This document shows positions 24,115 through 31,735 of a stretch of 64,000 bases of DNA, in pieces; position 1 is the first letter of the stretch; every line of letters begins with the position of its first letter. The notes beneath the pieces were generated by a model, which worked only from the letters and a program-made list of their open reading frames with translations, had not been told where the DNA came from and did no database searches. This DNA is from Gordonia aichiensis NBRC 108223 (GTDB lineage Bacteria; Actinomycetota; Actinomycetes; Mycobacteriales; Mycobacteriaceae), in the NCBI RefSeq assembly GCF_000332975.1, contig NZ_BANR01000015.1, positions 1 to 64,000 of the forward strand. The letters run 5' to 3'. The position numbers and the translations under genes are program-made.

Positions 24115-25676
24115 GACAGTTCCTCGAGGGTGCGCGCGTCCACGGCGGAGGCCAGGAAGCTGCCGCGCGACGCCGAATGATGTTCGTGGATCTCCAGACG
24201 CCGGGTGCAGCCGGGACATTCGACGATCCCGCCGGGGGCGCCGACGGCGCGGAAGGTGTCGCGGCAGTGGGCGCAGTAGACCGGCAGGTCGGCGGTGTCG
24301 GTCACGAACGCCGACAGTTCGTCGGCGATCGCTCCTGCCGAGCGGGCAGCACCGAGAGCCGTCAGCACGTCGTACTGGCCCCCGGTCACCAGAATCCTCG
24401 CCCCGGTGTGCGTTGCCGTGAGCGCTTCGTCGAGCAAGGCCCGGTCGTCGTCGTGTGTCAGTGAGTCGAGGACGAGCAGGCGCGTGGGGCCGACACTCTC
24501 CGCGACACGTACCCACGCGCGCGCGACGTGTGCGGTCTCGTCGTGCGGGCCCACTGCGACGATGAGGAACTCCGATCCTGCGGCGTCGACCTCGGCGGGC
24601 CGTGACGGCCAGTCGGGCAGTCCGTGCACGGGTTCGGTTGGCGCAGTGCCGGTGTCGATCTGCGGTTCCGCGATCGGCGAGTGCAGCGCCTCGTACGAAC
24701 GCAACCACTGCGCGGCGCGCGTGCGGTACTTGATGATGCCCTTGTAGTCGGCCATGTCGTCGGGTAGCTCGGCGAAGACCTCGGCTGCGCGTGCACGCCA
24801 CGGGTCTACGGTCGCCACCGCTTCGAGGGGCAGGAGGTAGGTGCGAATCAGGAACATCACCGCGCCGGAATCGGGTAACCGGATCAGATGCTGGACCTCG
24901 ACCCGCAGATGGACGAGCCGCCCGAACTCGGCGTCGTCGACGTGTTGGATCATCTCCCTGTCGGGTCCCCATTCGGGGTAGCGCTCGGTGGAGACATCGA
25001 GTCGGCGTCCGATGGTCATCGTCCAGTTGGTACGACGGTAGGGCTCATGTGGTTGGAGCCGCTTGAGGAACTCGTGTGCGCGGGTGATGACACCCATCTT
25101 GCGCACACGCGGAACAGGCCCGTGGATCTCGAGGAAGCTCATCCCGACGTCGAATCCGAAACTCCAGTCGGCTGCGAAGGTGATGATGCCGGCATCGACG
25201 AACAGCTGCCCGTCGCGTTGGTCGAGCAGCGCGATGTCTTCTTGCACCTGGGTGGAAATGTAGTGCAACGGGTCGTCGCCGAGGCTCGACTCGTCACCGT
25301 AGCGGAAGGTACGTTCTTCACCGAGAAGGTCGTTGCGCCAGCGCCATTCGTCGCCTCCGAGTGAGGTGAGGTGCATCGTCTCGGGATACGCCTGGGCGAG
25401 CTCGCGCAGGATGGTGAGCATGGCGTCCCATGCCGCGGGGCGCATGTGCGGCAGTACCGCTCGGCGTGTCGGGTCGGCGTCGAGGATCGCAGCGCGCTCG
25501 GCAAGCTCTGCGTGGTATTCGGAGTCGACGACGACCGCCGAATCCCCCCACTGACCAGCAGGTGTGCTCACCTGCGCTCCGGCGGGTTCGACGTTGGTGC
25601 TGTACCGGTAGATGTCGTCGACGAAGGGAAAGGGGAAGTGCGCGATCAGATCTGGTCGCGCGGCTGCCGTGGTCAC
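24111..25676 (-). CDS. Fusion: heme-dependent N-demethylase (DUF3445) with dimethylamine monooxygenase small-subunit domain
   Basis: 521 residues from a GTG at 25676, which has GGAGG 7 nt upstream and overlaps the reductase stop (GTGA). Residues 1 to about 320 are DUF3445: FPFPFVDDIYRYSTNVEPAG, EWRWRNDLLGEERTF, LFVDAGIITFAADWSFGFDV and LRVEVQHLIRLPDSGAVMFL. From about 350 a second domain starts (FLIVAVGPHDETAHVARAWV) that ends in a four-Cys zinc-ribbon pattern, YCAHCRDT...CPGCTRR, then HEHHSASRGSFLASAVDA. This tail matches the separate small protein at 26665-27252. So the oxygenase and small subunit are joined here while a free copy also exists. The reaction is expected to be dimethylamine to methylamine plus formaldehyde. 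Confidence 0.82.
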   Translation of the reverse strand: MTTAAARPDLIAHFPFPFVDDIYRYSTNVEPAGAQVSTPAGQWGDSAVVVDSEYHAELAERAAILDADPTRRAVLPHMRPAAWDAMLTILRELAQAYPETMHLTSLGGDEWRWRNDLLGEERTFRYGDESSLGDDPLHYISTQVQEDIALLDQRDGQLFVDAGIITFAADWSFGFDVGMSFLEIHGPVPRVRKMGVITRAHEFLKRLQPHEPYRRTNWTMTIGRRLDVSTERYPEWGPDREMIQHVDDAEFGRLVHLRVEVQHLIRLPDSGAVMFLIRTYLLPLEAVATVDPWRARAAEVFAELPDDMADYKGIIKYRTRAAQWLRSYEALHSPIAEPQIDTGTAPTEPVHGLPDWPSRPAEVDAAGSEFLIVAVGPHDETAHVARAWVRVAESVGPTRLLVLDSLTHDDDRALLDEALTATHTGARILVTGGQYDVLTALGAARSAGAIADELSAFVTDTADLPVYCAHCRDTFRAVGAPGGIVECPGCTRRLEIHEHHSASRGSFLASAVDARTLEELS

Positions 25677-26668
25677 AGCGGTACCTCCAGGGTGCATCCG
25701 TCGCCTGCGCGTGAGACGCAGGGCATGATCGCGGTGCGCGACTGCTTTTCCTCCTCGGTGAGGAACAGATCGCGATGAATGGGTTCGTCACCGCCGCACA
25801 GGTCGATACGGCATTCGCCGCACACGCCCTGTCGGCAGAGATTGGGCACTGCTATCCCGTTGGTCTCCAGCGCTTCGAGCAGGCTGGTCCCCGACGGGAC
25901 GTCGAAGGTGCGTTCACTGCGCGTGAGTGTCACCCGGAACGGGTCGCCTGCGTCGAGGGCGTCGATGCCGAAGCGCTCGGAGTGCAACCTCGACGGCGGC
26001 CAACCGGCGATACTCGCGGACTCGAGAACGTGGTCGATGAAACCTGCAGGGCCGCAGACGTAGAGATGGGTGCCTACGGGTTGCTCGAGCAGGGTGTCGG
26101 CGAGACGTATCGCGAACTCGTCCCTGGTGGTGAACAGCTCCGCATTGCCGCCGGCCAGACGTGTGACCTCGTCGACGTGCGCTGCGTATCCGGGCCGAAA
26201 CGCATAGAGCACCTGCACGTTTCGCTGCCATCGCGCGGCTGCTCGCAGATGCGACACGATGGGTGTCACCCCGATACCGCCCGCGATCAGCAGGTGTTTT
26301 CCGGCCCGAGCCGCCGGCGCGAACGCGCTTCGAGGTGGCCGCACCTCGAGCTGGTCACCTTCGGCGAGGACGTCGTGCAACCACCGTGACCCGCCGTTGC
26401 CGTCGGTCACCCGCAGAACCGAGATCGTGTACTCGGTGGGGTGCGCTCCGTCGGAGACAAGGCTGTAGGCATTCGAGTACTCGCCCGCCTGGACGACGAG
26501 GTGGCTGCCCGGCACGAACCCGGGTAGCGGAGCGCCGTCGGGTGCTGACAGCGTGATGGTTCGTATTCCGTTGGCACTGTTGACTATCGACGTGACAGTC
26601 AGCACCAGTGTTGTCGGCCGCCGAGGTGCAGGCGTCGTCGGGACGCCGGTGTCGGCCAGTGCGGTCAT
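25673..26668 (-). CDS. PDR/VanB-type flavin 2Fe-2S reductase, copy 2
   Basis: 331 residues with the same three domains as copy 1: flavin site NAYSLVSDGAHPTEYTISVL, nucleotide site LLIAGGIGVTPIVSHLRAA and LYVCGPAGFIDHV, then CRQGVCGECRIDLC and a last Cys in IMPCVSRAGDG. It overlaps the small-subunit gene upstream (ATGA) and the fusion demethylase downstream (GTGA), so it is translationally coupled to the dimethylamine monooxygenase set and most likely the reductase of the fused oxygenase. The two reductases differ enough to have separate partners. Confidence 0.88.
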   Translation of the reverse strand: MTALADTGVPTTPAPRRPTTLVLTVTSIVNSANGIRTITLSAPDGAPLPGFVPGSHLVVQAGEYSNAYSLVSDGAHPTEYTISVLRVTDGNGGSRWLHDVLAEGDQLEVRPPRSAFAPAARAGKHLLIAGGIGVTPIVSHLRAAARWQRNVQVLYAFRPGYAAHVDEVTRLAGGNAELFTTRDEFAIRLADTLLEQPVGTHLYVCGPAGFIDHVLESASIAGWPPSRLHSERFGIDALDAGDPFRVTLTRSERTFDVPSGTSLLEALETNGIAVPNLCRQGVCGECRIDLCGGDEPIHRDLFLTEEEKQSRTAIMPCVSRAGDGCTLEVPL

Positions 26669-27252
26669 CGCGTTGCTCCTCCGGAGGGGGCCGTCTCGGC
26701 GTCGACCATGAAGCCGAGGAAGGCGCCGGTACGTCGGGATACGTGGTAGTAGACGAGGAGGTCACGGTCGCAGCCGTCGCAGCAGATCACATCGTCGACA
26801 GCCGCGACGGCGTGCGTCGTGGTGCGACAGTGTGAGCAGAAGACATCGACGGGACCGGTACCGACGGGGACAACACTGATCTCGTCGTCCTCGAGTCCAG
26901 CGTCGATCGCGGTGGCGCGCAACCGCAGGCACGATCCGACCGGTCCGGCAAGCACCACACGGACACCGACTGCACTGCTGCGCAACGTGTCTCGCAGTTG
27001 TGCTGCAAGAGTGTCGACTTGATCACCGAGCAACACCGATCGCCCCACATCGGGGTCCAGGGTCTGCGTCCAGTCACGAGCTAGGTCGACTGCCGAGGGG
27101 GCGTCGGACGTTGACTTCGGGGCGTGGGGGTCGCCCATGCCGACGAGCACATAGAAGCGACCCGTCGTGTCGGGAAGAGCGGTGGTGGTCGGTGTTGACC
27201 GTCCCGGCGTGCGTGCCCACGCCGGGACGCTCGAGTATGCGAGCTGCGACAT
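26665..27252 (-). CDS. Dimethylamine monooxygenase small-subunit family protein (DmmA/DmmC-like)
   Basis: 195 residues. After a flexible leader, FYVLVGMGDPHAPKST opens an alpha/beta domain. The C-terminal 60 residues carry FCSHCRTT...CCDGCDRDLL, a four-Cys zinc-ribbon-like pattern, and then YYHVSRRTGAFLGFMVDAE. The same domain is fused to the end of the demethylase at 24111-25676. Databases give this small subunit different letters, so I assign no symbol. It starts the overlapping run of demethylase genes, 5 bp after the cupin gene. Its role in the complex is not established from sequence; metal binding by the four cysteines is likely. Confidence 0.75.
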   Translation of the reverse strand: MSQLAYSSVPAWARTPGRSTPTTTALPDTTGRFYVLVGMGDPHAPKSTSDAPSAVDLARDWTQTLDPDVGRSVLLGDQVDTLAAQLRDTLRSSAVGVRVVLAGPVGSCLRLRATAIDAGLEDDEISVVPVGTGPVDVFCSHCRTTTHAVAAVDDVICCDGCDRDLLVYYHVSRRTGAFLGFMVDAETAPSGGATR

Positions 27253-27257
27253 CGGGG

Positions 27258-27641
27258 CTACAGGAGTGTCGAGTCGCGGTGGCCGGCGTAGAACGCGAGG
27301 GCGTAGTCAGGGGTGCTGAAGTAGATCTTGGAACCCTTGGGGAAGAAGATCGCGTCCTTGGCCTTGGCGATGGTCTTCTGTCCCGTTTCTTTGTTCTCGA
27401 GAAGGAACTCGCCCTCGAGGACGACCTTCATCTCGTCGTACTTGTACTCGTAGTAGAGCGGGGCGTCGGTGTGGCGGAGTTCGAAGTAGCCGCTGCACAT
27501 CTCGCTGCCGTCCGGGTTCTCGTAGACGTCACCGATGAAGCCCTCGGTGCCGGGATACTCGGCATCGGGCATCTTGGGGAGGTTCTCCCAGGCACCGGGC
27601 GTGACGCGGAATTCGAGGGCACTCGTGCTGTCGATCGACAT
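27258..27641 (-). CDS. Small cupin protein (EutQ-like) heading the amine operon
   Basis: 127 residues from an ATG at 27641 with AGGAGAGA upstream. It is a single-domain cupin: EYKYDEMKVVLEGEFLLENK and DAIFFPKGSKIYFSTPDYAL are the two barrel motifs, similar to EutQ and to other ethanolamine-associated cupins. The metal-ligand histidines of classic cupins are partly missing. It is the first gene of the leftward amine operon and only 5 bp from the next gene, so it belongs to the pathway, perhaps handling an amine adduct or formaldehyde, but no reaction can be assigned. Confidence 0.75.
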   Translation of the reverse strand: MSIDSTSALEFRVTPGAWENLPKMPDAEYPGTEGFIGDVYENPDGSEMCSGYFELRHTDAPLYYEYKYDEMKVVLEGEFLLENKETGQKTIAKAKDAIFFPKGSKIYFSTPDYALAFYAGHRDSTLL

Positions 27642-27974
27642 GTTCTCTCCTATTCTTGGATGGACGTCCGCTTCACCTGGCACCGATTCGGATCCGCCGG
27701 ATGGCGTCACAGGTTGGTGATTCATGTGAGTGGACTTTGTTCCCTTATATGAGACCGCTCGAGTGTTTCTGCTGCGTGACGCGTGCGTTGACGTATGTGA
27801 CACTTCGTCTACTGCGGTGAGACATTTGCTGGCGATGTTCACTGCGGCGCCACAACCTTCCGAGGCGGGTTCGGCGAGCTGGGCCGTCATTCACAGACAC
27901 GAATCGGTCAACACTCGCGACTCGCCCCGCTCGCATCCCAGATTTCTCCCAGGTTGTCTCGATACGGTTGCTCA
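27642..27974. promoter_or_regulatory. 333-bp divergent control region of the amine operon and PAP2 gene
   Basis: No gene is evident here. On the minus strand TATAAG at 27744-27749 could be a -10 box for the amine operon, leaving a leader of about 100 nt. Between about 27775 and 27805, TGACG/TGAC half-sites recur three times about 11-13 bp apart, a possible activator site. An 82-codon rightward frame (27730-27978) crosses the region but lacks a ribosome site and typical composition. Confidence 0.4.
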
Positions 27975-28901
27975 GTGAGTTCCTTGTCCGTGGTGCGCCC
28001 CACGCGTGGTCGCCGACCTCTCGGTTACGTGGTCAGCGCAGTGCTCGCGGCGTTGCTGGCGTTCGCTGCGGCAGGCGGAATCTTCGTCTTCGCGGTGCGG
28101 ACATCGGCAGGACAGGTCATCGATCAGCGTCTGCTGGAGTACGGGCGTGAACTCCCCGCGGCAACAGCGGTGCCGCATTGGCTGTCGATGTACGTGGTCT
28201 CGAATCCGCTGACCTGGATCATCGGTGCGACCATCGTCGTCGCGCTCGTCTGTCTCGGTGCAATGCTTCCGTCCGAGCGGGGTCACCGCAGCGTCGGCTC
28301 CCGGATCGCAACGACCGCTACTCTTTTGCTGTTTCCGCCGGTGACCATCGTCGTGATCCGTGCCCTTCGTGACGGCACCTACCGTCCGCACTTCCACGAC
28401 TGGATCGAGGAAACCAACAACTCGGCACCCAGTGGGCATGCGGCGGCCATCGCCGCGCTGGTCGTTGCGGTTACTCTGGCCGCTCCCCCACTGCTGCGGC
28501 CGTGGGTTGCCGCACTCGGCGGCGCCTGGGCCGCGATCATCGACTTCGGCCTCGTCGCCGCAGGATGGCATCGGCCCAGTGACGTGGCCATCTCGACGTT
28601 GCTCATCGTCGGCGCGGCCGTGTTGCTGCCCGATCCCCACCGCGGATCCACCACCGCGATCCCCCGGGTCGTCGGGCTTGCCGTGTGTGGTCTCACGATC
28701 GTCGCGGCGTCGATCACCATCGCCGTGTACTACCCGCGGCTCGAGCAGGTCGTGATCGCGGCGCTCGTCGCCGGCGTGGTCGGGGTCTGCCTGGGAATCC
28801 TTGTCGCGTTCAAGTCCGGCGACCGCGCGGCGGTGGCCACGAGCCACGTCGACGACCCGTGGGACCACCCCAGGCGCCGCGACCACCACCTTGTCGGCTG
28901 A
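27975..28901 (+). CDS. PAP2-family membrane phosphatase
   Basis: 308 residues with about six membrane helices. PAP2/phosphatidic-acid-phosphatase motifs are visible: NSAPSGHAAAIAAL near residue 150 (motif 2, with its His) and AAGWHRPSDVAIS near 195 (motif 3, His and Asp). Motif 1 is degenerate (IRALRDGTYRP). Such enzymes remove phosphate from lipid phosphates or polyprenyl diphosphates at the outer membrane face. The start at GTG 27975 is a guess; a TTG at 27954 is in frame. It is convergent with the PucR gene across tandem repeats. Confidence 0.8.
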   Translation: MSSLSVVRPTRGRRPLGYVVSAVLAALLAFAAAGGIFVFAVRTSAGQVIDQRLLEYGRELPAATAVPHWLSMYVVSNPLTWIIGATIVVALVCLGAMLPSERGHRSVGSRIATTATLLLFPPVTIVVIRALRDGTYRPHFHDWIEETNNSAPSGHAAAIAALVVAVTLAAPPLLRPWVAALGGAWAAIIDFGLVAAGWHRPSDVAISTLLIVGAAVLLPDPHRGSTTAIPRVVGLAVCGLTIVAASITIAVYYPRLEQVVIAALVAGVVGVCLGILVAFKSGDRAAVATSHVDDPWDHPRRRDHHLVG

Positions 28902-28907
28902 TTCATC

Positions 28908-29010
28908 GCGCACGGTCGACGGATGGGAGCGCACAGTCGACGGATGGGAGCGCACGGTCGACGGTTGGGAGTCGCACAGTCGACGGTTGGGAGCGCACGG
29001 TCGGCGGTCA
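28908..29010. repeat. About five tandem 21-bp repeats between convergent genes
   Basis: Units GCGCACRGTCGACGGWTGGGA start at 28908, 28929, 28950, 28971 (one base longer) and 28993 (partial). They fill the whole gap between the PAP2 stop and the PucR stop, reaching the last codon of the latter. The core is shared with the repeats at 20373-20435. Confidence 0.85.
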
Positions 29011-30303
29011 GGCCTGAGCCAGGACCTCCGCGCCCAGGAATTCACACACGGTCAGGGCAAGGGCGAGATCGAGGCGATCGGTGGTGCGGGTGTCGCGCAT
29101 CGCCTTGTCGACGCGGTACTTGACGGTGTTGCGGTGCAGATTGAGACGCTCGGCGGTGTGCAGATGACTTTCCCCGGTGGCGAAGAAGACCGACAGCGTC
29201 TCCCGCAATGCAGCCGCATTCGGTGAATCCTCGGCGAGGGGGCCCAAGACCTCGTGTACCCACGCCCGCGTGAACTCCAGGTCGCGGGCCAGCCGAGAGA
29301 CCACGGCCACTCCCCGATCGCCGAAGCCGACGACGTCGGCGACGAGACTGCCGGGCATCGTCGCGAGGCCCCAGGCCGCGAGCGCCTGCTCGTGGGAGCG
29401 TCGAAAACCGGTGACGCCGAAGGCGTTGAGCCCCAGCGCCACGCGCACACCCTCGGGCAACGTCACCTGGCGCGCGACCTCGGCGGTCTGGACGCTTCGA
29501 TCACCACGTCCCAGCGGCAGCCAGACCCAGGCTGTCGTGCGGTCGATCGCGGTGATCAGCGGTGGCCCCTCGGCGAACAGTCTCGTAGCCATCGAGCGAG
29601 CTGCGCGGTCGAGTACGGCGAGGTCGCGCGCCCCCGCGTCGGTCACCCACAGGATGGCGGCCACGTGATGCTGCTCGAGCGAGTAGCCGGACTCCCGCTC
29701 GAAGGAGTCGGTGTCGACCTCTGTGGTCCGGAGGATCTCGTGGATCCGGGACGACAGGACGTTGCCCTCGGCGCCGATCCAGCGTCGACGCTCATCCTCG
29801 TACGCCTGGAACACGTAGAGGGTGATCCACTCGATGTACTGCGAGATCACATCGGAGATCCGACGCATCACCGCAAGGCTTTCCCGGGTGGGCAGCTCCA
29901 GGTCGTCGACGTAGCCGAAGATGGTGCGCAGCATCTCGTTCTGACCCATATGGTACGCACGTACCAAGGAGTTCGACGGTACGTCGCGTTGGGCAAGACG
30001 TAACGCGTACTCGACCGCAGCAGTTGTCGGCTGGAGATGCTCGACGGGTATGTCGTTGCTCAGCACGTGCAGGATGGTCGAGACATTGCCGTGCACGCTG
30101 GCCTCGAGCATTTCGACCAGTGCCGGGTCGACGTCGAGTTGGTCGATGTCGCGCGCCATCAATGCGGTGAGGTGTCGGACGATCTCGGACTCGTTCTCAC
30201 GCAACCGCTTGCCCACCTGGGACACCGCAGCGCGAACCTCGTCGGTGACCACCGCAGTCGACTGCGCATTGTGCTGGGGCAGACCGGGTATCGACGTGCT
30301 CAC
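29008..30303 (-). CDS. PucR/CdaR-type transcriptional regulator
   Basis: 431 residues from a GTG. The N-terminal 170 residues are an all-helical sensor-like domain (VGKRLRENESEIVRHLTALM, NSLVRAYHMGQNEMLRTIF). A GGDEF-like middle follows. The C-terminal PucR helix-turn-helix is ESHLHTAERLNLHRNTVKYR. It is the last gene of a leftward operon, 13 bp after the FAD enzyme, and probably controls it. The inducer is unknown. The stop codon lies inside the final repeat of the neighbouring array. Confidence 0.87.
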   Translation of the reverse strand: MSTSIPGLPQHNAQSTAVVTDEVRAAVSQVGKRLRENESEIVRHLTALMARDIDQLDVDPALVEMLEASVHGNVSTILHVLSNDIPVEHLQPTTAAVEYALRLAQRDVPSNSLVRAYHMGQNEMLRTIFGYVDDLELPTRESLAVMRRISDVISQYIEWITLYVFQAYEDERRRWIGAEGNVLSSRIHEILRTTEVDTDSFERESGYSLEQHHVAAILWVTDAGARDLAVLDRAARSMATRLFAEGPPLITAIDRTTAWVWLPLGRGDRSVQTAEVARQVTLPEGVRVALGLNAFGVTGFRRSHEQALAAWGLATMPGSLVADVVGFGDRGVAVVSRLARDLEFTRAWVHEVLGPLAEDSPNAAALRETLSVFFATGESHLHTAERLNLHRNTVKYRVDKAMRDTRTTDRLDLALALTVCEFLGAEVLAQA

Positions 30304-30316
30304 TGCTCGCGTCCTG

Positions 30317-31732
30317 TCACCGCTGCAACCACGTCAACGCCGAGTTCGCCGCGTTGGCCCCGCAGAGTCCGTGCACGCCTGCACCGGGCGGCGTCGACTG
30401 CGAGCACAGGTAGACGCCGTCGACGCCAAGGCTGTACGGGTCGATGGCCGTACGCGGGCGCAGGAGCATCTGCAGACCGTCGTTGGCGCCGCCGATGATG
30501 TCGCCTGCGGCGAAATTGGCGTTGTAGTCGTGTAATTGACGGGTTCCTGTGCTGCGCGTCGCGAGGATCCGATCGCGGAAGCCCGGTGCGAAGCGCTCGA
30601 TCTGCTGCGTGACGAGGTCGGTGGCGTCACCGTCGTAACCCTTGGGAACGTGGGCGTACGCGTAGACGGGATTGACGTTGCCTGCGCTCCTCGTTGGGTC
30701 GGCGACGTACTGCTGACCCAGCAACACAAAGGGATTCGGCACCATGACGCCGCCGGCGCGACTGGCTTCGGTGGAGGCCACCTCGTCGAACGTGCCGCCG
30801 AGATGCACAGTTCCTGCACGACCGCAGTCTGGATTGGTCCACGGGATATCGCCATCGATTGCGTAGTCGACCTTGAACGCCGACGATCCGACGCGGTATC
30901 GCCGATACGACCGCGCGATCCGCGACGGCATCTCGTCGCCGTAGATCGCCAGGGTCTGCTCGGGCGAGAGGTCGAGAAGGACGAGATCGGCGTCCGGGAT
31001 GTCGGTGCGCGCACTGACCCGGACACCGGTCTCGATCTTGACGCCGTACGAGCGCAACGCCGACACGGCGGCGTCGATGATCGCGCCCGAACCGCCTTCT
31101 GCCACGGGCCATCCGTAACGATGGCCGCTCGCGGCGATCATCATGCCGAGAGACGCCGTCATCGGACGGTCGAGGCGGTTGAACGCGTGCGCAGCGATAC
31201 CTCCGAAGAGCGCGCGTGCCCGCGGTGAGCGGAACACGCGCGCAACCGCGGACGCGGGAAGCAGCGCACGCGGACCGAATGCCGCCAGTCGCAGGGGATG
31301 TCGAGGGACGTTGATGATCGGGCGGAGCAGGTCGGCGGACAGGTCGTCGAATCCGCTTGCCACATCACCGAAGAGCAATCGCCAGCGTCGACCATCCTCG
31401 CCGAGCCCTGCCGCCGTCTCGTCGATGGACTGATAGAGCAGGCCAGCGTCTCCCGAATCCAGCGGGTGGGCGCAATCGATCTCGGGCCACCGCCAGACGA
31501 GTCCGTACTGCTCGAGTCCGACGTCCCGCCAGAACGGCGAGCCGACGGCGAGCGGATGAAATGCCGAGCAGTGGTCGTGGATGACGCCGGGCAGCGTCAG
31601 CTCTCCCGACCGCGCGCCACCGCCGACGGTGTCGGCGGCTTCGAGCACGGTGACCTCGACGTCGTTGCGAGCAAGGTGCAGGGCGGCGGCGAGCCCATTG
31701 GGCCCGCCGCCGACGACGACCGCTGAGGTCAC
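30317..31732 (-). CDS. Phytoene desaturase-like NAD(P)/FAD oxidoreductase (PYROXD2-like)
   Basis: 471 residues. The FAD dinucleotide motif is SAVVVGGGPNGLAAALHLAR, followed by VLEAADTVGGGARSGELTLP. The C-terminal FAD motif GVYLCSQSTPPGAGVHGLCG, ending in NAANSAL, fits the CrtI/PYROXD2 branch of flavin enzymes. The substrate cannot be predicted; members act on carotenoids, amines or unknown hydrophobic compounds. It starts 3 bp after the membrane-protein stop, so the two are coexpressed. Confidence 0.85.
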   Translation of the reverse strand: MTSAVVVGGGPNGLAAALHLARNDVEVTVLEAADTVGGGARSGELTLPGVIHDHCSAFHPLAVGSPFWRDVGLEQYGLVWRWPEIDCAHPLDSGDAGLLYQSIDETAAGLGEDGRRWRLLFGDVASGFDDLSADLLRPIINVPRHPLRLAAFGPRALLPASAVARVFRSPRARALFGGIAAHAFNRLDRPMTASLGMMIAASGHRYGWPVAEGGSGAIIDAAVSALRSYGVKIETGVRVSARTDIPDADLVLLDLSPEQTLAIYGDEMPSRIARSYRRYRVGSSAFKVDYAIDGDIPWTNPDCGRAGTVHLGGTFDEVASTEASRAGGVMVPNPFVLLGQQYVADPTRSAGNVNPVYAYAHVPKGYDGDATDLVTQQIERFAPGFRDRILATRSTGTRQLHDYNANFAAGDIIGGANDGLQMLLRPRTAIDPYSLGVDGVYLCSQSTPPGAGVHGLCGANAANSALTWLQR

Positions 31733-31735
31733 CGG

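Noticed and set aside
23056-24180. A 374-codon rightward frame opposite the first PDR/VanB reductase
   Set aside because: It is antisense to a gene with complete flavin, NAD and 2Fe-2S motifs.
23122-24972. Reading the reductase as a 616-residue protein starting at 24972
   Set aside because: The first 286 residues are an Arg-rich out-of-frame reading of the fusion demethylase; the ATG at 24114 overlaps the upstream stop and begins the real domain.
27730-27978. An 82-codon rightward frame in the divergent region before the PAP2 gene
   Set aside because: It has no ribosome site, mixed composition and no similarity; it occupies the expected promoter region.
20373-29010. The tandem repeats as a CRISPR array
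   Set aside because: The units are contiguous 21-mers without unique spacers, and no cas genes are near.
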